Positions 22,385-31,258 of a stretch of DNA of 64,000 nucleotides are shown here, piece by piece (position 1 is the first letter of the stretch; each line of letters opens with the position of its first letter). The notes beneath the pieces are model-generated. The model ran no database searches. It was given only the letters and a program-made list of their open reading frames with translations, and was not told the DNA's origin. This DNA is from Obesumbacterium proteus (GTDB taxonomy: Bacteria > Pseudomonadota > Gammaproteobacteria > Enterobacterales > Enterobacteriaceae), in assembly GCF_001586165.1 (NCBI RefSeq), contig NZ_CP014608.1:1178001-1242000 (forward strand). The letters run 5' to 3'. The translations under genes were made by a program, and so were the position numbers.

Positions 22385-23830
22385 ATGAGTCTGACGTTCG
22401 TCAGTGAGCAGCTATTGGCTGCTAACAAACTGAGTCATCAAGATCTGTTTTCAGTATTGGGTACACTGGCTGAACGTCAGCTTGACTACGCCGATCTCTA
22501 TTTTCAGTCCAGTTACCATGAATCTTGGGTGATTGAAGACCGTATCATTAAAGACGGTTCTTACAATATCGATCAGGGCGTTGGCGTGCGCGCTATTAGC
22601 GGTGAGAAGACCGGCTTCGCCTACGCTGACCAGATTACCCTTAATGCACTGAATCAAAGCGCACAGGCGGCTCGCAGCATCGTTCGTGAACAGGGCAATG
22701 GCAAAGTTCACACCTTGGGCAACGTGCCTTATAGCTTGCTGTATCCCGCCATTGATCCGCTGCAAAGCCTGCCGCGTGAAGAAAAAATTGCTCTGCTGCA
22801 CCGCGTTGATAATGTCGCGCGTGCGGAAGATCCCCGCGTGCAGGAAGTGTCTGCCAGCATTACTGGGGTGTATGAATTAATTCTAGTGGCCGCAACCGAT
22901 GGCACCTTGGCGGCAGATGTTCGCCCATTGGTTCGTCTTTCTGTCAGCGTGCTGGTAGAAGAGGATGGTCGCCGTGAGCGTGGTTCAAGCGGCGGCGGTG
23001 GTCGTTCTGGCTACGAATACTTCCTCGAGCTCGTCGATGGTGATGTGCGTGCTGATGCTTTTGCCAAAGAAGCGGTACGCATGGCGCTGGTAAATCTGTC
23101 TGCGGTAGCGGCTCCAGCTGGTTCAATGCCGGTTGTACTTGGTGCAGGCTGGCCGGGCGTGCTGTTGCATGAAGCGGTTGGTCATGGTTTAGAAGGTGAT
23201 TTTAATCGTCGTGGTACGTCGGTGTTCAGTGGCCAGATGGGGCAACTGGTGGCTTCTGAACTGTGTACCGTTGTCGATGACGGCACGATTAGCGGACGTC
23301 GTGGCTCGCTGGCAATTGATGATGAAGGCGTTCCGGGTCAATACAACGTATTGATTGAAAACGGCATTCTGAAAGGCTTTATGCAGGATAAAATGAATGC
23401 TCGCCTGATGGGGCTTGCGCCAACCGGTAACGGTCGCCGTGAATCCTATGCGCATCTGCCAATGCCACGCATGACCAATACCTATATGTTGGCGGGCAAA
23501 TCATCGCCACAGGATATTATTTCTAGCGTTGAATATGGCCTGTATGCGCCGAATTTTGCCGGTGGTCAGGTCGATATTACGTCGGGCAAATTTGTCTTCT
23601 CTACGTCAGAGGCTTATCTGATTGAGAATGGCAAAATCACCAAACCGGTGAAAGGCGCAACGTTGATTGGTTCAGGCATTGAAGCCATGCAGCAAATTTC
23701 TATGGTCGGTAACGATCTGGCGCTGGATAAAGGCGTTGGCGTATGCGGCAAAGAAGGGCAGAGCGTGCCGGTTGGCGTGGGTCAGCCAACGTTGAAGCTG
23801 GATTCAATGACGGTGGGGGGAACGGCGTAA
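22385..23830 (+). CDS. tldD: Metalloprotease TldD
   Basis: TldD forms a heterodimeric metalloprotease with TldE (PmbA) that trims unfolded peptides such as microcin B17 precursor and CcdA. The 481-residue protein carries the zinc motif HEAVGH at residues 262-267 followed by GLEGD, and the upstream [12 protein letters not shown] context that defines TldD rather than TldE. The C-terminal block [20 protein letters not shown] is also conserved. It is the last gene of the block starting at mreB; the next 500 bases are non-coding repeats. Confidence 0.97.
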   Translation: MSLTFVSEQLLAANKLSHQDLFSVLGTLAERQLDYADLYFQSSYHESWVIEDRIIKDGSYNIDQGVGVRAISGEKTGFAYADQITLNALNQSAQAARSIVREQGNGKVHTLGNVPYSLLYPAIDPLQSLPREEKIALLHRVDNVARAEDPRVQEVSASITGVYELILVAATDGTLAADVRPLVRLSVSVLVEEDGRRERGSSGGGGRSGYEYFLELVDGDVRADAFAKEAVRMALVNLSAVAAPAGSMPVVLGAGWPGVLLHEAVGHGLEGDFNRRGTSVFSGQMGQLVASELCTVVDDGTISGRRGSLAIDDEGVPGQYNVLIENGILKGFMQDKMNARLMGLAPTGNGRRESYAHLPMPRMTNTYMLAGKSSPQDIISSVEYGLYAPNFAGGQVDITSGKFVFSTSEAYLIENGKITKPVKGATLIGSGIEAMQQISMVGNDLALDKGVGVCGKEGQSVPVGVGQPTLKLDSMTVGGTA

Positions 23831-23870
23831 GCTGTCGCCTTACATTTCGGTATTTCTATACTTGAACGGT

Positions 23871-24056
23871 GAAGGGTTTCGTCCGCCAGTCAGTTTCTGG
23901 TTTTTCTATGCTGTTACTTGGCGTAGGCGTCCGACGAAAGGTTGCTAGCGCGCAACCTCTCGACTCTCGCGCTTTTTACCGAGTTGTTTGACCGACCGGT
24001 CTCGGAGCGCACATCCTGTGCGCCCTCAACCTGTCACCAGCATCCCTGCTGGTGAC
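23871..24056 (+). repeat. Hairpin-rich intergenic repeat, copy A1
   Basis: Reading on the plus strand, the parts are: an outer box GGGTTTCGTCCGCC (ends 23887), a 37-bp spacer, an inner box AGGCGTCCGA (23925-23934), stem 1 (AGGTTGC 23939-23945 with GCAACCT 23952-23958), a conserved segment CGCGCTTTTTACCGAG, stem 3 (GCGCACA/TGTGCGC, loop TCC, 24007-24023) and stem 4 (GTCACCAGCA/TGCTGGTGAC, loop TCCC, 24033-24056). The same order of parts recurs in copies A2 and B1. It lies just past the tldD stop. Confidence 0.8.
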
Positions 24057-24135
24057 TCTAATATGCATTCCATTCAACAAAGCAAAAACGTTGTCCGTAT
24101 TTGCCTTTTAATTGTTTAGTTTTTGGTTGGACGAG

Positions 24136-24315
24136 CCAGCATGACATGGATGTCATGCTGGAGTTTGGGGCGCCCTGGACGGGCGATACCAAACCGGAGC
24201 GAAAATGGCATCTCGGATAGAAGCGCGTGAGTTGAGAGCCCCCGCGCAATGGGGCTCTCATCGGACGCCTTCTATTTAGTTTTCATAGAAATGCTTTTTA
24301 AACAGGCGGACGAAA
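24136..24315 (-). repeat. Hairpin-rich intergenic repeat, copy A2 (inverted)
   Basis: This is an inverted copy facing A1 tail to tail. On the minus strand it has the outer box TTTCGTCCGCC (24315-24305), a 34-bp spacer, the inner box AGGCGTCCGA (24270-24261), stem 1 (GAGAGCCCC/GGGGCTCTC, 24259-24234), the CGCGCTTCTATCCGAG segment, a CGCCC/GGGCG stem with a GTCCA loop (24185-24171), and an 11-bp perfect stem CCAGCATGACA/TGTCATGCTGG with a TCCA loop (24161-24136). About 60 bp around stem 1 match copy B1 nearly base for base. Confidence 0.82.
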
Positions 24316-24359
24316 TATTACACGGAGTTTGCATAGTGAACCCCAAACGAAAAGTTAGC

Positions 24360-25280
24360 TCACTCCTCCTGCCGATAATCCTGATAAATCTCCCCAACCT
24401 TGGTGAAATATTCGCTGAGGTAGTTAATACAAACCTGCACCTTGAGCGGCAGCTTATCTTTTTGGGTATGTAAGGCGTAAACCGGTCTTGGGTCGGATTG
24501 ATAGCGGCTGAAGAGAATTTCAACTTCACCGCGTTTTATCTCTTCGATGACCCACATCAGCGGCACGTAAGCAATGCCCACGCCTTCGCTAAGCCAGCGG
24601 ATGAGCGTTTGCGAGTCATTGGTGACGAAGCGTCCCTGAGGCGAGAGGTGCAGCGTTTGCCCTTCTGGCGCAATCAGCTCAAATTCGCTGTCGGGGCGAA
24701 CGCTGTAGGTCAACCAGCTAAAACTGGTGATGTCCGCGGGTTTCTCAGGCGTGCCGTGCTGCTGGAGATAGCTTTTCGCTGCGCAGACGACCATTGGCAT
24801 GGAACCCAAGCGCTTGGAAAACAGGCTGGAGTCTTGTAATGCGCCCACCCGCACCACCAGATCGAGCCCATCAGCGATAAGGTCTGGAGCAGGTACGCCG
24901 GTAACTAAATCGATCGATAATCCAGGGTATTCACGCAGCATTCTGGCCGTCATCGGTGCCAATACATTTTGTGCCATGGTCGATGAACTACCGATACGTA
25001 AGGTGCCCGTTGGCGTATTGTTGAAGGCGTAAATCTGTTCGTGGACTTCCTGCGCCTCAAGCAACATTTTGCGGCAGCCCTGATAATAAATTTTCCCTGC
25101 CTCGGTTAAACCAATGCTGCGCGTGCTGCGGTTGAGCAGCTTAATATTGAGCTCATTTTCCAACTTGGAAATGGTTTGGCTTATGGACGAAACGCTCATC
25201 TCAAGCTGGCGTCCTGCGCTAGTAAAGGAGCCGCATTCAACTACTTTGGCAAATACGGCCATGCGCTTAAGTCGTTCCAT
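24360..25280 (-). CDS. aaeR: LysR-type regulator of aaeXAB
   Basis: AaeR activates the divergent aaeXAB efflux operon in response to aromatic carboxylic acids such as p-hydroxybenzoate. The 306-residue protein has the LysR winged helix-turn-helix (MERLKRMAVFAKVVECGSF, then ISQTISKLENELNIKLLNRS) at residues 1-60 and a ligand-binding domain with DLVVRVGALQDSSLF. Start, length and divergent position relative to aaeX match E. coli AaeR. It ends convergently with the A-copy repeats beyond its 3' end. Confidence 0.92.
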   Translation of the reverse strand: MERLKRMAVFAKVVECGSFTSAGRQLEMSVSSISQTISKLENELNIKLLNRSTRSIGLTEAGKIYYQGCRKMLLEAQEVHEQIYAFNNTPTGTLRIGSSSTMAQNVLAPMTARMLREYPGLSIDLVTGVPAPDLIADGLDLVVRVGALQDSSLFSKRLGSMPMVVCAAKSYLQQHGTPEKPADITSFSWLTYSVRPDSEFELIAPEGQTLHLSPQGRFVTNDSQTLIRWLSEGVGIAYVPLMWVIEEIKRGEVEILFSRYQSDPRPVYALHTQKDKLPLKVQVCINYLSEYFTKVGEIYQDYRQEE

Positions 25281-25695
25281 TGTTCAATCTACCTTAATAG
25301 GGTCATGGGATTGCACAGGAGAAATTGCCATACAATCAGCCTTTGAGGTAACGATGATAGCTTAAAAAAACGACTGATTGTTTATTTTAAATAAAAAGTG
25401 ATTTAGCTCACACATTCTATACATGGTGATTATTATTGCGCTAAGATATTGTCATTGACGATGCGGAAATAATCCTCTGTGTATCGAAACGACGAAATGT
25501 CCTTCTGCCATCAGATCCTGTAGTTCACATCCTCTGACAGACATCCTTTTTCTGAGTTAAACGCCATCAGCCAGTATTTCAGGGTGAGGGCGGTTAGTGG
25601 ATCGCGTAAGGCAAAAGTTATCGCTCGTGGCGCTATGCAGCCAACGAAGAACGCCGCGTTGAGCTAGGCTAAATATTATTTGAGTGGAGAGAATT
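25281..25695. promoter_or_regulatory. aaeR / aaeX divergent control region
   Basis: This 415-base AT-rich region contains a CRP-like dyad at 25398-25412 (GTGA-N6-TCAC, context AGTGATTTAGCTCACA). AaeR must bind somewhere here by analogy with E. coli, but I cannot place its T-N11-A site. No hairpin or small gene was recognised in the rest. Confidence 0.45.
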
Positions 25696-25899
25696 ATGGG
25701 GCTGCTACCGGTAATGGTCGTTTTTGGCCTGTCCTTTCCACCGGTGTTTTTTGAACTGCTGGTGGCTTTGCTGCTGTTTTTACTGTTCCGGCGAGTATTA
25801 CAACCGACGGGGATCTACGACTTTGTTTGGCATCCGGCGTTGTTTAATACCGCGTTGTACTGCTGTTTGTTCTACTTGATTACCTGCTTATTTGTCTGA
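25696..25899 (+). CDS. aaeX: AaeX small membrane protein (DUF1656)
   Basis: This 67-residue protein with two membrane segments is identical in length to E. coli AaeX. The start ATG giving [16 protein letters not shown] has GGAGAGAATT directly upstream; a frame-open ATG-like codon four residues earlier lacks this spacing. The motif [19 protein letters not shown] is diagnostic. It is the first gene of the efflux operon and always accompanies aaeAB, though AaeX is not strictly needed for efflux in E. coli. Confidence 0.95.
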   Translation: MGLLPVMVVFGLSFPPVFFELLVALLLFLLFRRVLQPTGIYDFVWHPALFNTALYCCLFYLITCLFV

Positions 25900-25906
25900 G
25901 GTCACT

Positions 25907-26842
25907 GTGAATCAAATTATGATAAAAATGACCCGCATCGCTATCACCGTGATTATCGTGATAGTAGCGGCAATTGCCGTGTTTAAAGCATGGGCCTTTT
26001 ATACCGAATCTCCCTGGACGCGTGATGCTAAATTCACCGCCGACGTTGTTGCCATTGCACCAGACGTCAGCGGTCTACTCTCGGACGTACCTATTCGCGA
26101 TAACCAGCTGGTGAAGAAAGGGCAGATCCTGTTTGTTATCGATCAGCCGCGTTATCAAGAAGCGCTAAATCAGGCCGAAGCCGATGTGCGTTACTACCAA
26201 ACACTGGTGGGCGAAAAAGCGAAAGAGGCTGGGCGTCGTGTACGTTTAGGCGTTCAGGCGATGTCTCAAGAAGAGATCGACCAGTCAAGCAACGTGCTGG
26301 CAACGGTGCGTCAGCAGTTGGCGAAAGCACAGTCAACGCGGGATCTGGCGAAGCTGGATCTAGAACGTACCGTGGTGCGTGCCCCAGCTGATGGCTGGAT
26401 AACCAACCTGAACGTGCATCAGGGTGAGTTCATTAACCGTGGCGCTACGGCGGTTGCGTTGGTGAAAAAAGGCACCTTCTACATTCTGGCCTACATGGAA
26501 GAAACCAAACTCGACGGCATCCAGCGCGGCGATCGCGTGGAAATTACGCCGCTGGGCAGTAACCGTATTCTGTACGGGACCGTAGACAGCGTATCCGCTG
26601 GGGTAAACAACAAAAGCTCTACTGCGGATAGCAAAGGCTTGGCGACCGTTGACTCTAACCTTGAATGGGTTCGTTTGGCGCAGCGCGTTCCGGTGAAAAT
26701 TTTGCTCGATAACAAAGAGCAAGAAACACCTTATCCGGCTGGGACAACCGCCACCGTGGTGGTGAGCAACCAACAAGACGTTGAGCGTAAATCGTCATCG
26801 CCGGTGGTGCAGCTGCTGCACCGTCTGCGCGAATTTGGCTAA
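25907..26842 (+). CDS. aaeA: Aromatic carboxylic acid efflux pump, membrane-fusion subunit
   Basis: AaeA is the periplasmic adaptor of the AaeAB pump for hydroxylated aromatic acids. I assign the GTG at 25907 as start: it has GAGG five to six bases upstream, and the resulting 311-residue protein aligns without gaps to the E. coli N-terminus. A TTG further upstream and two ATGs just downstream are less likely. Features are one N-terminal membrane anchor (about residues 12-32), the lipoyl half-motifs [11 protein letters not shown] and [14 protein letters not shown], and a helical hairpin between them (about residues 85-150). Confidence 0.94.
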   Translation: MNQIMIKMTRIAITVIIVIVAAIAVFKAWAFYTESPWTRDAKFTADVVAIAPDVSGLLSDVPIRDNQLVKKGQILFVIDQPRYQEALNQAEADVRYYQTLVGEKAKEAGRRVRLGVQAMSQEEIDQSSNVLATVRQQLAKAQSTRDLAKLDLERTVVRAPADGWITNLNVHQGEFINRGATAVALVKKGTFYILAYMEETKLDGIQRGDRVEITPLGSNRILYGTVDSVSAGVNNKSSTADSKGLATVDSNLEWVRLAQRVPVKILLDNKEQETPYPAGTTATVVVSNQQDVERKSSSPVVQLLHRLREFG

Positions 26843-26876
26843 TCCCTCCTTACGACGTTTTCATTGATTTTCACTT

Positions 26877-26908
26877 GGGATTTGCATGCACGTTAACGTG
26901 CAAATCCC
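26877..26908. repeat. Hairpin between aaeA and aaeB
   Basis: GGGATTT and AAATCCC flank an exact 14-base palindrome (GCACGTTAACGTGC). No T-run follows directly. It could stabilise the aaeXA message or lower aaeB expression; function is inferred only from position. Confidence 0.55.
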
Positions 26909-26935
26909 TATCACTTTTTAGCGCAGACAGAGGCA

Positions 26936-28900
26936 ATGATGAATAATGGTGGCATGTTTTTGCGCTTACGTTTTGCCTGTAAGTTAGCATTTGCTATCGT
27001 GCTGGCGCTGTTTCTTGGCTTTCATTTGCAGCTTGAAACACCGCGCTGGTCGGTTTTAACCGCGGCTATTGTGGCCGCGGGCCCCGCGTTTGCAGCTGGT
27101 GGCGAACCTTTCTCTGGCGCGATCCGTCACCGTGGTTGGCTACGTATTATCGGGACATTTATCGGCTCGATTGGCGGTTTGCTGATCATGATGCTGTTTA
27201 TCCGTGCGCCGCTGGTGATGATGCTCCTGTGCTGCGCATGGGCGGGCATATGTACCTGGATCTCTTCGCTGGTGCGCGTGGAGAACTCTTATGCCTTCGG
27301 TTTAGCGGGCTATACCGCGCTTATTATCGTGGTGACAACGGCAACGGAGCCCTTGTTGAGCCCGCTGTATGCGGTTGAGCGCTGTAGTGAAATCGTATTA
27401 GGTATCGTGTGTGCGGTACTGGCCGACATTATCTTTTCGCCACGCTCTATCAAAAGTGATATCGACCGCGTGGTGAGTTCGCTGATCGTCGATCAATTCC
27501 GGTTACTGCAAATGTGCGTTCGCCCTGACGAGCGAGACGTGCTGGATAAATCGTGGAACGATTTAGTGAAAGGCACCAATGCGCTTAACGGGATGCGCAG
27601 CAATCTGATGCTGGAATCCACCCGTTGGGTACGCGTAAACCGCCGTTTGAAGGCGTTGAACACCGTTTCTTTAACGCTTATCACGCAGGCCTGTGAAACC
27701 TTCTTTATCAGCTCAAATGCGCCAGAACGTATTCCTAGCGAAATGCAGGTTCTGATCCTTGAGCCGGTAGAAACTATCGGCGATGTTCACAAACGCATGA
27801 AACAGCTGCGTCAGCTGTTATCGATGCAGCCCACAGACTCGGTGCCGTTAACCATCAGCAGCTGGATTGGTGCCGCTACGCGCTACCTGCTATTGGCAAA
27901 AGGGGTGCATACCAACAGCAGTATCAGCTCGGTAGAAGAAAATATTCTTGAAGGCGAGTATGTAGTAAAACCCGCCTCCGCAGAGCGCCATCACGCCATG
28001 ATCAACGGCTTGCGCACGTGGGCAGCAACGTCTATTGGTGCGCTGTTCTGGCTGTGGACTGGTTGGACATCCGGCAGTGGCTGTATGGTTATGATTGCCG
28101 TGGTGACCGCGCTGGCGATGCGCACGCCGAACCCACGCATGGCATCGATTGATTTCCTGTTAGGCACGATTATGGCGCTGCCGATCGGTGCGCTGTTTTA
28201 TATGCTCATTCTTCCCGCTACGCAGCAAAGCATGTTGTTGCTGTGTATAAGTTTGGGACTGATGGCGTTTGTTATCGGTTTGGAAGTGCAAAAACGCCGT
28301 TTAGGATCGCTGGGGACCTTGGCTTTGACGATTAACATTATGGTGTTAAGCAACCCGATGACGTTTCCGGTTAGCAGCTTTTTGGACAACGCGATTGGCC
28401 AGATCATTGGCTGCTTTGTGGCGATGATCGTGCTGTTCTTGATCCGCGATCGTTCTAAAGCTCGGACGGGGCGCGCCTTACTCAACGGCTTTGTATACAG
28501 CGCGGTATCGGCGCTAACAACCAATCAGGCGCGTCGCAATGAAAACCATTTACCGGCGCTGTACCAGCAGCTCTTCCAGCTGTTGAGTCTGTTCCCGAAT
28601 GACATTGCTAAATACCGTTTGGCGCTGACGTTAATCATCGCTCACCAGCGTTTACGCAATGCGCCGATTCCGGTCAACCAAGAGCTGTCTGATTTCCACA
28701 AACAGATACGTGCGACCGCCAATAAAGTGATTTCAGCCGGTGGCGATAGTAAGCGAAGAGGGTACTTTTTCCGCTTGTTAGACGAACTGAATCAGTATCA
28801 GGAACGCTTAGTTCACTATCAGGCACCGTACACCGTTACGATCCCGGTCAAACGGCTATCGACCATGTTGGAGAAATACCAGCATGCGCTAATTGATTAA
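26936..28900 (+). CDS. aaeB: Aromatic carboxylic acid efflux pump, inner-membrane subunit
   Basis: AaeB is the membrane pore of the AaeAB efflux pump (PET/ArAE family). The 654-residue protein has two repeated halves, each with about five to six membrane segments (residues 10-175 and 360-510), separated by soluble helical domains. Conserved family sequences are [20 protein letters not shown] near 33, [12 protein letters not shown], and in the second half [13 protein letters not shown] and [13 protein letters not shown]. Two adjacent ATGs (26936 and 26939) follow AGAGG; the second has the more usual spacing. It is the last gene of the aae operon. Confidence 0.95.
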   Translation: MMNNGGMFLRLRFACKLAFAIVLALFLGFHLQLETPRWSVLTAAIVAAGPAFAAGGEPFSGAIRHRGWLRIIGTFIGSIGGLLIMMLFIRAPLVMMLLCCAWAGICTWISSLVRVENSYAFGLAGYTALIIVVTTATEPLLSPLYAVERCSEIVLGIVCAVLADIIFSPRSIKSDIDRVVSSLIVDQFRLLQMCVRPDERDVLDKSWNDLVKGTNALNGMRSNLMLESTRWVRVNRRLKALNTVSLTLITQACETFFISSNAPERIPSEMQVLILEPVETIGDVHKRMKQLRQLLSMQPTDSVPLTISSWIGAATRYLLLAKGVHTNSSISSVEENILEGEYVVKPASAERHHAMINGLRTWAATSIGALFWLWTGWTSGSGCMVMIAVVTALAMRTPNPRMASIDFLLGTIMALPIGALFYMLILPATQQSMLLLCISLGLMAFVIGLEVQKRRLGSLGTLALTINIMVLSNPMTFPVSSFLDNAIGQIIGCFVAMIVLFLIRDRSKARTGRALLNGFVYSAVSALTTNQARRNENHLPALYQQLFQLLSLFPNDIAKYRLALTLIIAHQRLRNAPIPVNQELSDFHKQIRATANKVISAGGDSKRRGYFFRLLDELNQYQERLVHYQAPYTVTIPVKRLSTMLEKYQHALID

Positions 28901-28975
28901 ATCCTAAGCATGCGGTGAATAGGGCTTAGGAATAGAAATCGTTTGCGTAGGATCATAAAAATCGTGATTTAGCGC

Positions 28976-29003
28976 TTGCAGCATCGCTGCGGGTGAGTAT
29001 AAT
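28976..29003 (+). promoter_or_regulatory. pyrLBI promoter
   Basis: A TTGCAG -35 hexamer (28976-28981) and TATAAT -10 (28998-29003) are separated by 16 bases. The sequence from the -10 onward (TATAATGCCCGACAATTTG) nearly matches the E. coli pyrBI promoter and start region, where UTP level also affects start-site slippage. Confidence 0.8.
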
Positions 29004-29028
29004 GCCCGACAATTTGCCGGGAGACTGC

Positions 29029-29154
29029 ATGAAAAACGTTGTGGCTATCAGTGCTGTTTGGGTCGCTTGTCGACTAGACGCCCTGCCTGAACAAGGCGGC
29101 TGCCACCGTTTTTTTCTTCCGTTGCTAAAACGATCGTTAATCGCCCCTCAATGA
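29029..29154 (+). CDS. pyrL: pyrBI leader peptide
   Basis: This 41-codon leader peptide (MKNVVAISAVWVACRLDALP at its start) is preceded by the GGGAGA ribosome site. A T-rich stretch within it (about 29109-29117) is the UTP-sensitive pause. Its stop codon lies in the loop of the attenuator. When UTP is scarce polymerase pauses, the ribosome catches up and the terminator cannot form. The peptide differs greatly in sequence from E. coli PyrL (44 residues), as expected because only its translation matters. Confidence 0.88.
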   Translation: MKNVVAISAVWVACRLDALPEQGGCHRFFLPLLKRSLIAPQ

Positions 29155-29167
29155 GGGGCTTTTTTTT
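29142..29167 (+). terminator. pyrBI attenuator
   Basis: GCCCCTC and GAGGGGC pair around a 3-base loop (AAT), followed by eight T residues. The pyrL stop codon spans the loop, the arrangement required for translation-coupled attenuation. Confidence 0.92.
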
Positions 29168-29244
29168 GCCCAGCGATCGGGTTGATTACATTTTAAATAT
29201 CCAGTAGCCCCGGCCAGCGGGCGCGAAAAACAGGAGAACAAGAA

Positions 29245-30180
29245 ATGGCTAATCCGTTGTATAACAAAGATATCATCTCCATAAACGATCTGAATCGTGA
29301 GGAACTGGAGCTGGTATTACGTACTGCTGCAAGCCTGAAGGCGAATCCGCAGCCAGAATTGTTGAAACACAAAGTGATTGCCAGCCTGTTCTTCGAGGCC
29401 TCAACGCGTACCCGTCTCTCTTTTGAAACCTCCATGCATCGCCTCGGTGCTTCGGTCGTCGGTTTCTCCGACAGCAGCAATACGTCGCTGGGTAAGAAGG
29501 GCGAAACGCTGGCGGATACCATTTCGGTTATCAGCACCTACGTGGACGCCATTGTGATGCGCCATCCGCAGGAAGGTGCGGCGCGACTGGCGACTGAGTT
29601 TTGTGGCTCGATTCCGGTGGTAAACGCGGGCGATGGTTCGAACCAACATCCAACCCAAACGCTGCTCGACCTGTTTACGATTCAGGAAACGCAGGGACGT
29701 TTGAATAACATCAATATCGCGATGGTCGGTGACCTGAAATATGGCCGCACCGTGCACTCATTGACGCAGGCGTTGGCGAAGTTTGAAGGAAATCGCTTCT
29801 ATTTCATCGCGCCAGATGCTTTGGCGATGCCCGCATATATCTTGAAGATGCTGGATGAAAAGGGCATTCAATACAGCCTGCATACCAGTATCGAAGAAGT
29901 GATGCCGGAGCTGGATATTCTGTACATGACCCGCGTACAGAAAGAGCGCTTGGACCCGTCTGAATACGTCAACGTGAAGTCTCAGTTTGTGCTGCGCGCC
30001 GCGTCTTTAGAAGGCGCTCGTGACAACATGAAAGTGCTGCATCCTCTGCCACGCATTGATGAAATCACCAACGACGTTGATAAAACGCCGTATGCCTATT
30101 ATTTCCAGCAGGCAGGAAACGGCATCTTTGCCCGTCAGGCTTTGTTGGCTCTGGTTTTGAATGCTGAACTGAACTTTTAA
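29245..30180 (+). CDS. pyrB: Aspartate carbamoyltransferase, catalytic chain
   Basis: PyrB joins carbamoyl phosphate and aspartate, the first committed step of pyrimidine synthesis, and works as trimers within a dodecamer with PyrI. The 311-residue protein has the carbamoyl-phosphate site [13 protein letters not shown] near residue 50, the 80s loop [28 protein letters not shown], and the aspartate-binding [11 protein letters not shown] near 266. It lies after the attenuator and 14 bases before pyrI. Confidence 0.98.
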   Translation: MANPLYNKDIISINDLNREELELVLRTAASLKANPQPELLKHKVIASLFFEASTRTRLSFETSMHRLGASVVGFSDSSNTSLGKKGETLADTISVISTYVDAIVMRHPQEGAARLATEFCGSIPVVNAGDGSNQHPTQTLLDLFTIQETQGRLNNINIAMVGDLKYGRTVHSLTQALAKFEGNRFYFIAPDALAMPAYILKMLDEKGIQYSLHTSIEEVMPELDILYMTRVQKERLDPSEYVNVKSQFVLRAASLEGARDNMKVLHPLPRIDEITNDVDKTPYAYYFQQAGNGIFARQALLALVLNAELNF

Positions 30181-30194
30181 TCGAGGACGCTAAG

Positions 30195-30659
30195 ATGACA
30201 CACGATAATAAATTACAGGTAGAAGCGATTAAACGTGGCACGGTGATTGACCATATTCCGGCTCAGGTCGGTTTCAAACTCTTAACGTTGTTCAAACTCA
30301 CCGAGACAGACCAGCGCATTACTATCGGCTTAAACCTGCCTTCGAATGCGCAGGGGCGTAAAGACCTGATTAAAATCGAAAACGTCTTCTTGACCGAAGA
30401 GCAGGTCAACCAACTCTCAATTTATGCGCCTAAAGCGACGGTAAACCGCATCGATAACTACGAAGTGGTTCTTAAGCTCACGCCAACGCTGCCAGAGCAG
30501 ATTGACCACGTATTGGACTGCCCAAACAGCAACTGCATTAGCCGCAGCGAACCGGTGTCTTCCAGCTTTAAAGTTCGTGTGCGCCAAGATGAAGTGTTAT
30601 TGAAGTGTAAGTACTGTGAAAAAGAGTTTGAACATCATGCCGTAATGCAGGGTATTTAG
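30195..30659 (+). CDS. pyrI: Aspartate carbamoyltransferase, regulatory chain
   Basis: PyrI gives ATP activation and CTP/UTP inhibition to the enzyme. The 154-residue protein has the allosteric N-terminal domain ([20 protein letters not shown]) and a C-terminal zinc domain whose four cysteines are visible in DCPNSNC and LKCKYC, which contact PyrB. The ribosome site GAGGACG precedes the ATG. Operon order pyrL-pyrB-pyrI is conserved. Confidence 0.98.
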   Translation: MTHDNKLQVEAIKRGTVIDHIPAQVGFKLLTLFKLTETDQRITIGLNLPSNAQGRKDLIKIENVFLTEEQVNQLSIYAPKATVNRIDNYEVVLKLTPTLPEQIDHVLDCPNSNCISRSEPVSSSFKVRVRQDEVLLKCKYCEKEFEHHAVMQGI

Positions 30660-30797
30660 ATTAAAGCTCAACACAAATTTCTAGATTTAACTCGGGTTTG
30701 CGAGGCGGCGGGTGGGTTTTAGCAGGCCGCTTCCCTATAATGGTGACGAATTTATTCTTAATGTTCATCATACATCCGAAATCCTATAGGAGCAGAT

Positions 30798-31184
30798 ATG
30801 TCACGCATCATCAGTACAGAGAACGCACCTGCCGCAATCGGTCCTTATGTTCAGGGCGTTGATCTGGGTAGCATGATCATCACTTCTGGTCAGATCCCTG
30901 TGAACCCGAAGAATGGTCAGGTTGCTGAAGACGTTTCCGCACAGGCGCGCCAGTCTCTGGAAAACGTGCAGGCTATCGTTGAAGCTGCTGGTCTGAAAGT
31001 TTCAGATATTGTGAAAACGACCGTTTTCGTTAAAGATCTGAATGACTTCGCGACCGTTAACGCGACCTACGAAGCGTTCTTCACTGAGCATAATGCACCG
31101 TTCCCAGCGCGTTCATGCGTTGAAGTTGCACGTCTGCCTAAAGACGTAAAAATTGAAATCGAAGCGATCGCAGTACGTCGCTAG
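30798..31184 (+). CDS. ridA: Reactive intermediate (2-iminoacid) deaminase RidA
   Basis: RidA hydrolyses reactive 2-aminoacrylate and other imines produced by PLP enzymes. The 128-residue protein keeps the family signature at its C-terminus, PARSCVEVARLPKDVKIEIE, which includes the catalytic arginine, and the front motif AIGPYVQGVDLGSMIITSGQ. A CTATAAT-like -10 element (about 30734-30740) suggests its own promoter. Position after pyrI is the E. coli order. Confidence 0.98.
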   Translation: MSRIISTENAPAAIGPYVQGVDLGSMIITSGQIPVNPKNGQVAEDVSAQARQSLENVQAIVEAAGLKVSDIVKTTVFVKDLNDFATVNATYEAFFTEHNAPFPARSCVEVARLPKDVKIEIEAIAVRR

Positions 31185-31205
31185 TATCTCGATTATCAAT
31201 GCTAT

Positions 31206-31238
31206 ACAGGCCAGCAAAAGCTGGCCTGTTTTGTTTTT
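31206..31238 (+). terminator. Rho-independent terminator after ridA
   Basis: The perfect 10-bp stem ACAGGCCAGC/GCTGGCCTGT has an AAAA loop and is followed by a T-rich tail. It also faces the end of the convergent channel gene. Confidence 0.92.
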
Positions 31239-31258
31239 CGCGTATCTGCAAATTAGTT

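Noticed and set aside
24058..24261. Minus-strand open frame inside repeat copy A2
   Set aside because: It lies wholly in the hairpin repeat and reads through the stems; there is no protein family resemblance.
23871..24315. CRISPR array or integron attachment site at locus A
   Set aside because: The hairpins differ from one another and are not evenly spaced direct repeats; there is no cas gene or integrase in the window.
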